Source: Leishmania donovani (Eukaryota; Euglenozoa; Kinetoplastea; Trypanosomatida; Trypanosomatidae). From it: DNA of 64,000 nucleotides. How positions within the stretch are numbered: the stretch's first letter is position 1; each line of letters begins with the position of its first letter. The position numbers were made by a program, and so were the translations under genes. The stretch spans positions 2,000,368-2,064,367 of the forward strand of contig NC_018263.1 of NCBI RefSeq assembly GCF_000227135.1, given 5' to 3'. Positions 27,744-37,514 of the stretch are shown here, in pieces. Below the pieces are notes generated by a model. The model was not told the origin of the DNA. It saw only the letters and a program-made list of their open reading frames with translations, and did no database searches.

Positions 27744-30149
27744 TCAGAGCTGCGGCTGACTAGCATTACCGCCCTCAAGAACACCGCTGGCCTCAAGCAG
27801 GACGCCCTGGCTTGCCGCTTCCGCGAAGACGAGTTGCACACCGAGTTGCCGTGCACGCCACAAGACGCGCACCACCTCGGATACGTGCTCGCGCCGCCCG
27901 CCCGTCCGCACAATCTCGTTCATGTATTGCTGATACCGATGGCACAGAGTGGAGAGAAGGGCGACGTCGAAGGGCGTGGGGGGCAATGAGGCCGCCACCC
28001 CAGTGTGTTGGCCGCGGGCCAGTACTGCGAGAACACGCAGCATCGACGACGACGCCACAGGCGCCCCGGTTATCGTCACTTGCTCGGTGGTCCGCTCTGC
28101 CGCCCTCGCCAACGCAGCGCCAGAGCGATACGAAGAAAACTGTGAACTATGCAGAAGGCCCGCCACAACATGCAGACGCGCGGCGCGCACCGCCACATCA
28201 CCTTTCATCTGCACACTTGGTGTGCCCGCAATTCTGTTACAATAGTATGCGGCGAGGGTGCTCTGCAACTCATCGAGAAGCGGCAGGAGTTCCATCGTCC
28301 CCTTAGAGGCGTCCGTCATTGCCGCTGAGTCGGAGACCGTCTTCTTGTAAAGATGAAGGAGTGTCGCCAGGAGCATGTCCGCATCCTCCATCTGCGGCTC
28401 GTCATCGGCGGCAAACGGGCTCGCACGCAGGCGTGACGCGATTTCGCAAACGATACGATCAAGGGCAGAAAGCGGTGGAAGCCGGCCAGATGGCGGCTTC
28501 CCCGGCGTCGTCACGGTTGCGGTGGTGGTGGTGTAGCTTCTGCTGACGTGAGGGTCGCCATTCAACCCGATAAGACGCGCGTAAGCGTACAGCGTCTCTA
28601 CGTCGGAGCGCAAGCACCGCTTCTTCGGCGGAACGCAGAGATACTGGCGAAGAAGAAAGGCAGCGCTGAGCTCGAGCTGATCGCCGTCGGCGCAGCTGCT
28701 TCGTCGCCTCAGTGAAGCAAGAGATCGCAGCATCCACGATATCATGGTCGGTGACGTCTCGGACAGCTGCGGCACGAATTCGAGAAGCGCAGAAATGGAG
28801 GCTGAAAGCATGAACCACGGCGAGGCGGTGCTGCGCATGCCTCTCGGTGCCTCGGCAGACTCCAGCAAGACGGCGCAGCCCCGTGAGTAGCTGTCGAGCA
28901 GCGCTGCAACGAGGAATCGATCCGGGGAAACCACCGTGTCCATCAGGGCGTCATCGTTGGCGTGGGTGCTGCGGAGGCGCGCCTGCTCGCATTCCACCAA
29001 GTCGCACAGTATCGTGAAGCAAAGCTGCACGGCCCGGCGCCACGCTTCATGTGCACCCACAGAGGCTTGGCGGCTTGCCTGAGAAGCTTGGGCGCCAGGA
29101 TGCTGCTCACGAGGGCCTCCCAGAGCGGCAAAGGAGGCCGAACGCGACGGGTGGGTTGCCAGCACTGAGAACATGGCCGCCAATGCGCTCGCCAGCTTTG
29201 TTGCGTCGTACACGTTCAACCGCTTTTGCGTCTGCGACGCTGCAAAAGCAGCCTCCTTTTTTGGTTTTGCAAGTGGCGTCAGCAGGGCGACTGTTCGCTG
29301 CAGGTCTAGCTGGCACACGTCTGTGCCGAAGGAGTGCACGAACTGCACGTATGCCCCGGCACTCACCTTTTGCGCCAGCGCGCCGGAAGCAAAGTAGCTT
29401 TCAAAGCCTTCGCGTTGTTGGCCGTGCAGAAGAGGTGCACTGCTCCCCTGTGATGCCACTGCCGACTGCGTCGAGGGAGGTATCACAAGCAGCAGGTGCA
29501 GCAGCTGCCATGCAACATTGCCCGACGCGCGTTTGAGCGTCTGCTGGTTCTTGAGCAAAAAATTAACACTGCGTTGGAGGGTCTGTACGGATCGCTTGAG
29601 CGGTGCCGTCGTCGCCCACCATCGCAGCTGGGTCGTGTATCTCGAAGAGTTGACGTAAAGAGCGACGTACGCGATGTGCAGACCGGCATCGTCAGGTCTG
29701 TGCTCCAGCAGCGTATGGAGAAGCCGAAGCACGTGCTCGGTAGCCTCCGCCTGCCCCGCAGTACGGCCCAACTTGGCAAGCACAAGCGCCGCCTTTTGAG
29801 CAGTGCGCGGATCTACGGCGAGCGACGACGTCGGTGTCGGGTAGCAGGGCCTTTGTGCGCTGCACGTGCTCTGGAGTTCACAAAAGCGTTTCAGCAGAAC
29901 GCGCTGCACGACGGGAAGGTGCGCAGACTGGAGCGTGCAGAGCCGATTCACAGCGTCTACTAAAACCGCTGCGGGCACCTCCGCTGGCGAAGAGGCCAGC
30001 GAGAAGCTGGCCTTCTCGCATATAAGCCTCACCTCCGGTCGGCTGAGCCGCAGCGAGCTTAGTGCCCTAATCAGTAGGAGCGCGTCCTGCGAATTATACG
30101 GCCTCGTGATGGCAGCCGCCCGTTGGACAAGCGACACCAGCGCCGACAT
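27744..30149 (-). CDS. Helical-repeat hypothetical protein, possibly mitochondrial, ending at a probable nonsense codon
   Basis: This encodes 801 residues to the first stop. I do not recognise the family. The N-terminus (MSALVSLVQRAAAITRPYN) is basic, amphipathic and free of acidic residues, as in mitochondrial targeting peptides. It is followed by repeating helical units (SQDALLLIRALSSLRLSRPEV, VDAVNRLCTL, ALVLAKLGRTAGQAEATEHVLRL). This resembles the helical-repeat proteins common in kinetoplastid mitochondrial RNA metabolism, but I see no PPR or RAP signature that I can place with confidence. Thr/Ser-rich and Gln-rich loops separate helical blocks. The end (GGNASQPQL then TGA) does not look like a natural C-terminus, because 185 more open codons follow in the same frame. 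The start ATG at 30149 is the first ATG in frame with a plausible N-terminus. Confidence 0.65.
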   Translation of the reverse strand: MSALVSLVQRAAAITRPYNSQDALLLIRALSSLRLSRPEVRLICEKASFSLASSPAEVPAAVLVDAVNRLCTLQSAHLPVVQRVLLKRFCELQSTCSAQRPCYPTPTSSLAVDPRTAQKAALVLAKLGRTAGQAEATEHVLRLLHTLLEHRPDDAGLHIAYVALYVNSSRYTTQLRWWATTAPLKRSVQTLQRSVNFLLKNQQTLKRASGNVAWQLLHLLLVIPPSTQSAVASQGSSAPLLHGQQREGFESYFASGALAQKVSAGAYVQFVHSFGTDVCQLDLQRTVALLTPLAKPKKEAAFAASQTQKRLNVYDATKLASALAAMFSVLATHPSRSASFAALGGPREQHPGAQASQASRQASVGAHEAWRRAVQLCFTILCDLVECEQARLRSTHANDDALMDTVVSPDRFLVAALLDSYSRGCAVLLESAEAPRGMRSTASPWFMLSASISALLEFVPQLSETSPTMISWMLRSLASLRRRSSCADGDQLELSAAFLLRQYLCVPPKKRCLRSDVETLYAYARLIGLNGDPHVSRSYTTTTATVTTPGKPPSGRLPPLSALDRIVCEIASRLRASPFAADDEPQMEDADMLLATLLHLYKKTVSDSAAMTDASKGTMELLPLLDELQSTLAAYYCNRIAGTPSVQMKGDVAVRAARLHVVAGLLHSSQFSSYRSGAALARAAERTTEQVTITGAPVASSSMLRVLAVLARGQHTGVAASLPPTPFDVALLSTLCHRYQQYMNEIVRTGGRREHVSEVVRVLWRARQLGVQLVFAEAASQGVLLEASGVLEGGNASQPQL

Positions 30150-31003
30150 GGGAGGCCGCCTCGTATCAAGTGAGGTCGATCACACGAAGCGCGGCGCTCC
30201 GTCCAAAGCACACCAGCCACGCAAACGATGAGGAAGGGCATCACAGCACATGTGGGATGAAGTCATGAGAGGGAGTATTAGAAAGACGAGAGAAAATCAA
30301 AATCATAAAGACAGGAGATCGGCACAGGGGGTGTGTGGAGACGTTTACGGGAGAGACGCTGGAGATGGTTGACGAGGCACACAAGCGATGGGCAGATTGA
30401 CGTCTTCCACCTTGCCATTCGGGGCCCAACTCCGTCAAAGGCCCGACCCGCTCGCGCGTTACTGCAAACCGAAAGCGTTGAGCGCGGCAAGTTTTTTTTT
30501 TTTGAGGAAGGGGAACTTGATAACCTTCGGGGAAGATAAAATGTGGGCCGAAAGGAAAAAGCGGGCCCAGCGGGCCACACAAACTGCGCACGTGGCCAAG
30601 GATTCACATCGACTCCCACCAAAGCCACAGCAAAGAGCCAAACGGACGACATCGTGGCTGACTGGGGTCAAGGACGTCGCCGCCGCGCGCCATGAGGCCC
30701 CACGTTCCCAAGACAGAGTAATATGTCGACAAGCAGGTGAGACGCGTCGTGAGTTCAGAACGCACTCGACCACACGCAACAGCGTCCGCGTTTGCTTTGC
30801 ATCCACGCTAACGGAGTCACAGCACACATACATGCGCATCTGCGTGCGTTCGCGTGCTGGCTTACGCGTGCGGGCAGCAGCTACCTAGCCGCATACTCGG
30901 ACTGCGGCACAGAGGAGCAATGACATCCTTCACTCACCCGACGCTTGACCTTTGCCATCGGCCATACCGATGACCCCTCATTTTTTTGCTCCCCCTTCCT
31001 CTC
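30150..31003. other. Intergenic: 5' flank of helical protein gene, 3' flank of WDR6-like gene
   Basis: It contains an A-run/T-run region (30491-30503) and CA-rich sequence near 30820-30850. No gene is supported. Confidence 0.6.
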
Positions 31004-34000
31004 TCAGCCAACGAGCTCGAACCCCTGGCCAACGACGGCCACTCGTGATTGAGGTGGTAACCGCTTATTGCTGGACGCCTCGCTCACCAAAGCGGCCCCA
31101 CTCACACAGCGCACACTCACTCGCTGTGTACGCAAAAGACGCAATTTCCCGCGCTGCGCCGCCTCTGGATCAAACTCGATGATGCGCTCCTCGGTGACTA
31201 CAACAAGCGGTAGTGAAAGCGCAGGCCAATGCGCACTCCTCCCTGCAGTCAAGCCAGTGGACGCACTGCAGAGCCGACGCAGCTCAGCAGTCCGAATGCT
31301 CCCGCCTTGCGCCGCAGTCACCTCGAGTGCCATCAAATGCACAACTCCAGAGTCATGCAACGCCGCAAACCGCCACTGGTGCCTTGCCGCGTCTGCATCA
31401 TATGGCGAAACGGTCAGCATCCGCTGCAGCTCGCTGATCGCATTCACGCACGACTGCTCCAATCGCGTGTGCGAGCGTACGATGTGTGATCCGGCGTCGA
31501 CTGCGTACACCACTCCATTCGTGTCGCCAGCAACCACCAACCGTGGTGCGCGGTCGGCGTTTACGGAGCGTGTCAACGCGTCTGGGCCACCGTCGTGTGT
31601 GCTACTTATACACATGACCGGCTTCGGCCGTTCTGTGTTCAGCACCCCTTGCCATCTCAGCTGCAGCGTGGCTCCTGCTGGCTGCGGCGATCCGCCCTCA
31701 GCGCCTCGGTCTTCGTGCACGCGGAAGAAGAGAACTGTTCCGTCGCTGCTGCCTACAGCGATGTCCGTCGAGCTCAACGCCGTCACCGCCATAAATCGCG
31801 GGATGCGGTCTGTAAGCGTCAGAGACATGGATGCCGCAACAACTCTCTTTTCACGCCGCCTCTGGAAGCGCGCGCTGTTGATGCGAAGCTCACATGGCGC
31901 GCCTTCACTCTTCCCATCAGGTGACGGAGCGCCATCCGGCGGCGATGTCGCGGTGTTTTGTGGCGACGGGGCGCCACTGCCGCACCACCAGTCCAACAGC
32001 TGCAGGGGGCTGGCAATCAGACCAGCGGACCACAAGTTCACCATGGCACCACTGCCCACCGAAACAAACCGCAACGCATCCGCCTCGGTGCGGGGAAGCA
32101 CGGCCATCGCCAGGATGTTCGAGTGATGGGCACCACACACGTTCAACGGAGTGAGAAGACCACCAAACAACGAATGAGCATTAGGCACCCCCATGCCAGC
32201 ACTCGCAGCCAGAACCGGATACAAGGCGACGCTGCTGTCTTCATTACCCATCAAAAGGCAGTGAAGTGGCGCTGGTGCGTACGCCACGCAGTTGTAGTCC
32301 TTGCCTGGGAAGCCGACCCCGTGCACAAGAGCCGTTTGGGCACCACAGAGCGGAAGTGCTGGATGCAGCAATAGGTTGGGGTCTGGTTTCACCATCATCC
32401 GCTCCACGGTTCGACCGTCGGAGCAGTGCGCGAAGAACGCCATTGGGCTACCGGCGGGAGAGGCGGCAACGACGCGTGCGGTCAGCAGCCGTGGAGCACG
32501 AACCCCGTCGCAGCTGCCCACCGGCACCCACGACGATTGCCCCGGGATGCGATAAAGGATCGAGACAGTTGTGCCGCACTGCACCACCCACAGGCACGGC
32601 GACACGGAGAGCACAGAGGAGACTTCAAAGGGAAGGCGCAAAGGTTCCCTCGCGCGCGATGGCAGCGGAGACGACCCCACTGCTTCAGCCTTGCTCGAAG
32701 AGGTCGAGGCATGCAGGTACACATATTCCACCACACCACCGGTTCCAGCAACTGTGATGAGCGTGTCCGATGACACGCACGCACCACCGACAGAAGTCGC
32801 AGAGCTGCAGTTCTCGGCACAGAGAGCAGAAATGGCAGTGTGCAGGTGCTCGGCAAAGACGTAGCGGTGAACCGTGGCCACCGCCTTCAGGGAGGTAGCA
32901 AAGGGCAGTTTGTAAGAATCAAGAGAATTGGCCGCCGACTCAAGGGCGCGGTTCATTACCTCGTACCGTGTTCCCAAGAGGCACCCATTTCTATCTCCAA
33001 CGAGAAGCCAGAGCGAAAGAGCCACGTTACCCTCCAGACAGCAGCAGCAGCCGTAGTTGCTCTCACTCGCATCATATCGGCCGCAGCGGATCGGCATCAG
33101 CGACAAGGCCGTCGTGAGAGGTCCCGGGCAGTCACTGTAGACGATGAGCGTGTGCCACACAGCGCTCACGCAAAGCCCAACGGGCCGGTCAACCCCAATA
33201 GCGCGCTCACCACTGCTGCACACATTGCACAAGGTTAGCAGCAGCCTCGAGAGCACAATGGTGCCGCGTACGTGATTCGTCGCCACAACGAACTCGCTTG
33301 TGGTGGCACCAGTGGAGCGGAGTGCTGTTGCATCGTCATCACCGCTAAAAGCGTGTGTGATGGCTCCCAAGTTGCCTTCGTGCATGTGAAGAGCAGACAC
33401 TTTGGTGATTTTGCCAAACGACTGCAGAGCAGACGTTGACGGTAACGCGTCCGCATCTGGCCGTTTGGCGTGCACTGCCGCGAACGAGGCCACAGGAAAG
33501 GAGCTGCCGAGTTCTGCGTGTGTGTAGCCGTATGGTGCAGCGCACAGGACACCAGCTGTCGTGCCGATCAAGGCGCACCCAACGGACGAAAGCTTCGACC
33601 CTCTCACAGAGGATACGCAGCACCGTGCGACGGCGCTCTCCAAGGCTGCTGGCACACCCCAGTCCAAGGCGGGCTCATCCCCGGCCACTCCACAGCGCCG
33701 TCGCGAAGCGACCGTTGGCAGCGCAATCCACCAGCTGTGCGCTGATGCATCGACGCGCAGCACACACAAGGCACGGCTAGTGCAGGCGAGTAAAAGCCCA
33801 TTGCCGTCCACGTGCAACGCGCGCACCTGATCCGTTTTCTTAGCCGATGAGCTTGATGACGGATGAGGCTGCAGCACCTCCTCACGTTCGATGGCCATGC
33901 CGTCGCAGACCTTTGCAGTCGCCAAAATCGGAGGTTGCAGCATTACGTCGTGTGGTCGCAGCTGCACCGCTCTGCCCACATCGCATGCCTGGTGCCGTAG

Positions 34001-35416
34001 CGCGGACGGTAGTGTGTGGGCAAACACCGCACCGTCGAAGCCACCAGAGATGAGCGTCACGGAATTTGGTGAAGAGGTGGAGAAGGCCACGCGATACGCG
34101 CCGTGGCCGCGGTGCTGATGAAGGCGTACGAGACGAGGCGTTGCAGAAGCCCTCCGGCATTCAGACTGAGTCTGGTGACTCAAGGGCCACGCAACCAAGT
34201 CGCCGTCCTCCCTGGCGTTCACCTCGACCACCTGCACGGCGCCATCCTCGCCGGCAACGCCAACGTACACCATGCAGCTTCGCCAAGGCTGCGCAGGGCT
34301 CTTTGTCGCATACGGCCACGATGCGGCGTGCAGCGCGACGTCGAAAATGCGACTGCGGGCAAAACCAGCACCGCTCCCACGCCACAGCAGCACCCAGTCG
34401 CTTTCCTGCGGCTCTGTTCTCCTTTCCAAGTGGTTGCCAGCGGACGCTATCGGACGGCGTCGTTCATACAGCGCCACAGACCGATCGTCACTGCAGGTAA
34501 CGAGGTGCACGAGCGCGAGCGCTGTGGCGCCGTCCTGCGCACTGTCAGTGCCGCACAACATGGAATACGTCGCCTTCACGCGAACTGCGAAGATGGCGCA
34601 GCCGCTCGGATGGGCCTGCACGCGAGACACAACAGAGCACGACCGCGCACACTGCCCGCGCGACTGCTGTGACTCTGTGCCCGCCGCTTTTGCACAGTAA
34701 TCCTGCTCTTCGGCCTCCCACTCTACAACCTCGCCCGCGTACGTGGCCGAAAACAACCGGCATGACGCACACACCATCCCTTCCAGCACTGCAGTGGGGC
34801 CACCTTCATGCCCCTCTGGTAAGAGCGGATGCTGCACTAGACAATCCGCGGCGAGCACAACGCCTAGCCGCGGACCGCTTACGCGTGCAAACACGCAGCG
34901 AGCTGACACGTCGTAGTCGCTGGAGGTCGGCTGTGCGCGCAGCGCCTGCGCAATACTGTCCAAAGCGCCGCAGAACAAATCATTGGAGGCGGTGAGTACA
35001 CGCACGACACCTCTCCGCTCGTCAACTACGATGCGCAGGACACGGCCTTCGTCGGCATGGAGAACGATACTGCAAGAGCACCTTGACGGATCGGCAGCTG
35101 CGCCGCGCTGGGCAAGCACGCGATCTGCCGCACCCATGAACACGATTGGCAGTGGCGACGATGGGTGCGCCACGTCGATTGCGCTGATGGTTGTGCCCGG
35201 CGGCGCTGTGGCAAAGCGCCCACTGGCGGAAGAAGCGTGCGGCTCGCTCACCGATGTACTGCAGGCTAACGATTCCGTCCGACTGCAGTGAACAGTGTTG
35301 CCCGCGGCAAAGTACACCTGACCACGACCGCCAGAGCACACAACGGCAGTGATAGGTGCATCATACACGTCGCAGCGCATGGGTGCCGAAGGCGAAGAGA
35401 ACGCCGAACAGGACAT
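31004..35416 (-). CDS. WDR6: WDR6/Trm734-like WD40 protein (tRNA methylation partner)
   Basis: This encodes 1470 residues of WD40-type repeats with the arrangement of WDR6/Rtt10. Early blades read GRVLRIVVDERRGVVRVLTAS, LVTCSDDRSVALYERR, RIFDVALHAASW, VGVAGEDGAVQVVEV, HRGHGAYRVAF and LISGGFDGAVFAHTL. These follow the DDRS, ARVWDV, GEDG, HRGxG and GGxDGxV order of WDR6. C-terminal blades include LLMGNEDSSVALYPV, HHSNILAMAV, DRIPRFMAVTALSSTDIAV, SSDGTVLFF, VVAGDTNGVVYAVDAG and LEQSCVNAI, again in the WDR6 order. In yeast and human this protein supports Trm7/FTSJ1 in 2'-O-methylation of tRNA position 34. The ATG at 35416 (MSCSAFSSP) is preferred; an alternative is the Met 12 residues later (MRCDVYDAPITAVV). 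Upstream in-frame sequence is low-complexity. The length exceeds human WDR6 (about 1120) because of loops. Function is inferred by family. Confidence 0.8.
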   Translation of the reverse strand: MSCSAFSSPSAPMRCDVYDAPITAVVCSGGRGQVYFAAGNTVHCSRTESLACSTSVSEPHASSASGRFATAPPGTTISAIDVAHPSSPLPIVFMGAADRVLAQRGAAADPSRCSCSIVLHADEGRVLRIVVDERRGVVRVLTASNDLFCGALDSIAQALRAQPTSSDYDVSARCVFARVSGPRLGVVLAADCLVQHPLLPEGHEGGPTAVLEGMVCASCRLFSATYAGEVVEWEAEEQDYCAKAAGTESQQSRGQCARSCSVVSRVQAHPSGCAIFAVRVKATYSMLCGTDSAQDGATALALVHLVTCSDDRSVALYERRRPIASAGNHLERRTEPQESDWVLLWRGSGAGFARSRIFDVALHAASWPYATKSPAQPWRSCMVYVGVAGEDGAVQVVEVNAREDGDLVAWPLSHQTQSECRRASATPRLVRLHQHRGHGAYRVAFSTSSPNSVTLISGGFDGAVFAHTLPSALRHQACDVGRAVQLRPHDVMLQPPILATAKVCDGMAIEREEVLQPHPSSSSSAKKTDQVRALHVDGNGLLLACTSRALCVLRVDASAHSWWIALPTVASRRRCGVAGDEPALDWGVPAALESAVARCCVSSVRGSKLSSVGCALIGTTAGVLCAAPYGYTHAELGSSFPVASFAAVHAKRPDADALPSTSALQSFGKITKVSALHMHEGNLGAITHAFSGDDDATALRSTGATTSEFVVATNHVRGTIVLSRLLLTLCNVCSSGERAIGVDRPVGLCVSAVWHTLIVYSDCPGPLTTALSLMPIRCGRYDASESNYGCCCCLEGNVALSLWLLVGDRNGCLLGTRYEVMNRALESAANSLDSYKLPFATSLKAVATVHRYVFAEHLHTAISALCAENCSSATSVGGACVSSDTLITVAGTGGVVEYVYLHASTSSSKAEAVGSSPLPSRAREPLRLPFEVSSVLSVSPCLWVVQCGTTVSILYRIPGQSSWVPVGSCDGVRAPRLLTARVVAASPAGSPMAFFAHCSDGRTVERMMVKPDPNLLLHPALPLCGAQTALVHGVGFPGKDYNCVAYAPAPLHCLLMGNEDSSVALYPVLAASAGMGVPNAHSLFGGLLTPLNVCGAHHSNILAMAVLPRTEADALRFVSVGSGAMVNLWSAGLIASPLQLLDWWCGSGAPSPQNTATSPPDGAPSPDGKSEGAPCELRINSARFQRRREKRVVAASMSLTLTDRIPRFMAVTALSSTDIAVGSSDGTVLFFRVHEDRGAEGGSPQPAGATLQLRWQGVLNTERPKPVMCISSTHDGGPDALTRSVNADRAPRLVVAGDTNGVVYAVDAGSHIVRSHTRLEQSCVNAISELQRMLTVSPYDADAARHQWRFAALHDSGVVHLMALEVTAAQGGSIRTAELRRLCSASTGLTAGRSAHWPALSLPLVVVTEERIIEFDPEAAQRGKLRLLRTQRVSVRCVSGAALVSEASSNKRLPPQSRVAVVGQGFELVG

Positions 35417-36776
35417 ACGGGCAGGGCGAGGACGTGAACGCAGCAGGCCGAACGGCTTCTGTTGTGTCTGGGTGCGGTCGCCGAGGAAGCCAAAAGGAAA
35501 AGGGGGCAGGAACGGGGGAGAGAGGGCGGGATGATGAACACGGTGCACACGAGGGCAATGAAACTGAGGGGCAAAGCATGGCATGGGCAGCACCCCCTTG
35601 TGGCATCCCATTCAACAAAACGCTGTCCCCTCTGACCACAAGAAGAGAGACAGCAACATGCCAAGCGCACTCGTCTGAACAAGCGCGAACGTCGTCGTCG
35701 CACACTTCTTCGCTAACGAGTCGATTCGGCGCTGCCGTGCGTCCGCCCCATCGCGACGCTGTCTCGGAGGCGTTTTTACTTCGAATCTTGTTTAGTTTTA
35801 TGATGTGTGGCTGTGTGCGCCTTTCCATCTCTCACACAGCAGCGTTTATCTGTTTTTTTTTTCGTGTCATATTCGACGTGCCCGTTCGCTGCCACGAAGC
35901 ACGAGATCAAACGCTACATCACCGCTCCCGCGGCCCTGTCACAGGCTCCACATCGCGTGGTGCGAAGCGGCCACAGACAGACGTGAAACAGCAGTGCGCC
36001 GGCCCAGTCATCGGAGAGCACGGCCTCTGCCTCGTGCGATACCCAACCACCCCATAGCCGCTCCCCCATCGTGCCGGTCGCCACGTGGCGCATCCCCCGC
36101 GCGGTGGCACTCAGGTTCCCCCGACACCAGTGGGCAGCGCGTGAGGGCCGGGGGTGGGATGCGTCCGAGTCAGGTGGGCACTCTGTCTAATCATATGGAT
36201 GGCACAAGAGTGCTCACCGTCGCCGGTCGCTCCGACGCAACACCGTCCAGGGCCTGACCCTGTCACCACGTGAAGCGATTGAGCATTGCCAGGGATAGGT
36301 GGGGCTGCCTGGCCTCCCTCACACAGATTTGGGGCGTATTAGACCCTGAGACGCCCCGTTGAGGTGTTCCCCCACGTAATCAGTGTCGAGAGGCTGCATA
36401 GACACTCAAGCGAAAAAGAGTTGATGGCTAGAGGTGCATGGATATGCATGCACACGCATACTACACACACGTTCTCCTCACAGACCAGCAGGGGCATTGT
36501 ACATCAGGCTGCTCACCAGACCGCAAAAGCGGCAATCGGCCAGACAAAATGCCGATGCACTGCCGCTCATGAAGAGGAAGGCATGCACACACAACACACA
36601 CGCGACAAGCAGCAACCTTACAGCAGCACTCGAGTAGTGCGCCGCAGCTAATGCACGCCACAGCAAGGATATAAAGAAGAGTTGAGAGAGCCACAGTAGC
36701 AGCACATATACGTCGGAGAGCTAGCTCGCCCTCTCCATCGGCAAAGTCACAAACAGACGCGCGCGCCGATGATCTG
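35417..36776. other. Intergenic: 5' flank of WDR6-like gene, 3' flank of MRH protein gene, with a SIDER-like repeat
   Basis: It holds the second copy of the degenerate repeat (about 35925-36340). A pyrimidine tract on the minus strand is present near 35490-35530. No coding sequence is supported. Confidence 0.6.
35925..36340. repeat. SIDER-like degenerate retroposon, copy 2
   Basis: This shares ordered blocks with 6300-6790 in the same orientation, including TGCCGGTCGCCACG, GGATGCGTCCGAGTC, CGACGCAACACCGTCCA, GACCCTGTCACCACG and GCATTGCCAGGGATA. Copy 2 is the better defined of the two. It lies downstream of the MRH-protein stop codon, so it would sit in that gene's 3'UTR. In Leishmania such elements are linked to mRNA instability. 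Ends are approximate. Confidence 0.65.
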
Positions 36777-37514
36777 CTAATCATCCAACATCTGGCACCG
36801 CACCGTCTCCTCCTCGCTTGGGTGATCCAGCTGGGGCACGGAACAGAACTTACTTGACAGAAGGCGCAGCATATAGCGGCACTGCGACGACTCGTGAAGA
36901 CTCATGTACGGAATCGGGTTCTCGAACTCGGAGTACCGGCAGTGGAAGCGCACCTCCGTCTCTATGCAGCGTCCCTTGTCGTAGGGGCACTCGTCACCGT
37001 CGCCGTAGACGGTTGCTACGTACCGGCCGAACGCGTCGTTGGAGGTCCAGTAGATTTGAGGTCCGTCGATCCGCCGCCTCCCCAGGGAGCGGCCTTTGTT
37101 TTCTGAAAGAGCATCCTCGCGCACCTCGTTGTCCCAGCAGTAGACCGTCACGTAGTTCTCCTCTGCGTAGTGCACGCACGGATGGTCGGAACGCCGCATA
37201 ACGGTCATCAAGGACTCCATTTGATGTCGCAGTGGGTAGCTTTTGGCGTCGAGGGGCTCACGGCGCTTTGTGCTCGCGGTCTCGCACACAAATCGAGAGC
37301 CGTTGCTCAGCTGCACATATCGCGCTGTGTTTTCCCCGTCAGCGCCGGCGCCCGATCGATGACTAGCGCCATAGGGTGCTAACAGAAGAAAATGATTGTG
37401 CTCGACAGGGTTGGAAAGATCCATGGGCGCTGCGGCAGCGCTACGCAGCTGAAGTGTCAAAACGGCCAAAGCTGCGACAGCAAGCCACAGCATACAGCTA
37501 CTGCGGCACCCCAT
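36777..37514 (-). CDS. Secretory MRH-domain protein, OS-9/Yos9-like
   Basis: This encodes 245 residues. A signal peptide is clear (basic start, then CMLWLAVAALAVLTLQL, cleavage near AAA-AP). One possible N-glycosylation site (NGS) lies in SNGSRFV. From about residue 115 the sequence follows the mannose-6-phosphate-receptor homology domain of OS-9: PCVHYAEENYVTVYCW, then YGDGDECPYDKGRCIETEVRF, then HESSQCRYMLRLLSSKFCS. These match in order the cysteine pattern and the YGNGxxCD, ExEVRFxC and ExxxCxYxLxxxxxxLC elements of OS-9. OS-9 binds trimmed N-glycans on misfolded proteins in the ER and hands them to ERAD. No transmembrane segment or KDEL-type tail is seen. The Glu and Tyr of the sugar site are kept, but the Trp pair, the Gln and probably the Arg are not (see findings). 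Glucosidase II beta is a less likely alternative because its other domains are missing. The ATG at 37514 is chosen because it begins the signal peptide. Confidence 0.72.
   Translation of the reverse strand: MGCRSSCMLWLAVAALAVLTLQLRSAAAAPMDLSNPVEHNHFLLLAPYGASHRSGAGADGENTARYVQLSNGSRFVCETASTKRREPLDAKSYPLRHQMESLMTVMRRSDHPCVHYAEENYVTVYCWDNEVREDALSENKGRSLGRRRIDGPQIYWTSNDAFGRYVATVYGDGDECPYDKGRCIETEVRFHCRYSEFENPIPYMSLHESSQCRYMLRLLSSKFCSVPQLDHPSEEETVRCQMLDD

Noticed and set aside
27744..27746. The TGA in the helical protein gene as selenocysteine or a general codon reassignment
   Set aside because: The SWR1-like, WDR6-like, aldehyde dehydrogenase, membrane-protein and AP endonuclease genes all end naturally at TGA, and the residue context gives no Cys/Sec-type motif. 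Nonsense mutation or readthrough is more likely.
31068..32126. 352-codon plus-strand open frame
   Set aside because: It lies inside the WDR6-like gene on the opposite strand, which has convincing ordered WD40 repeats.
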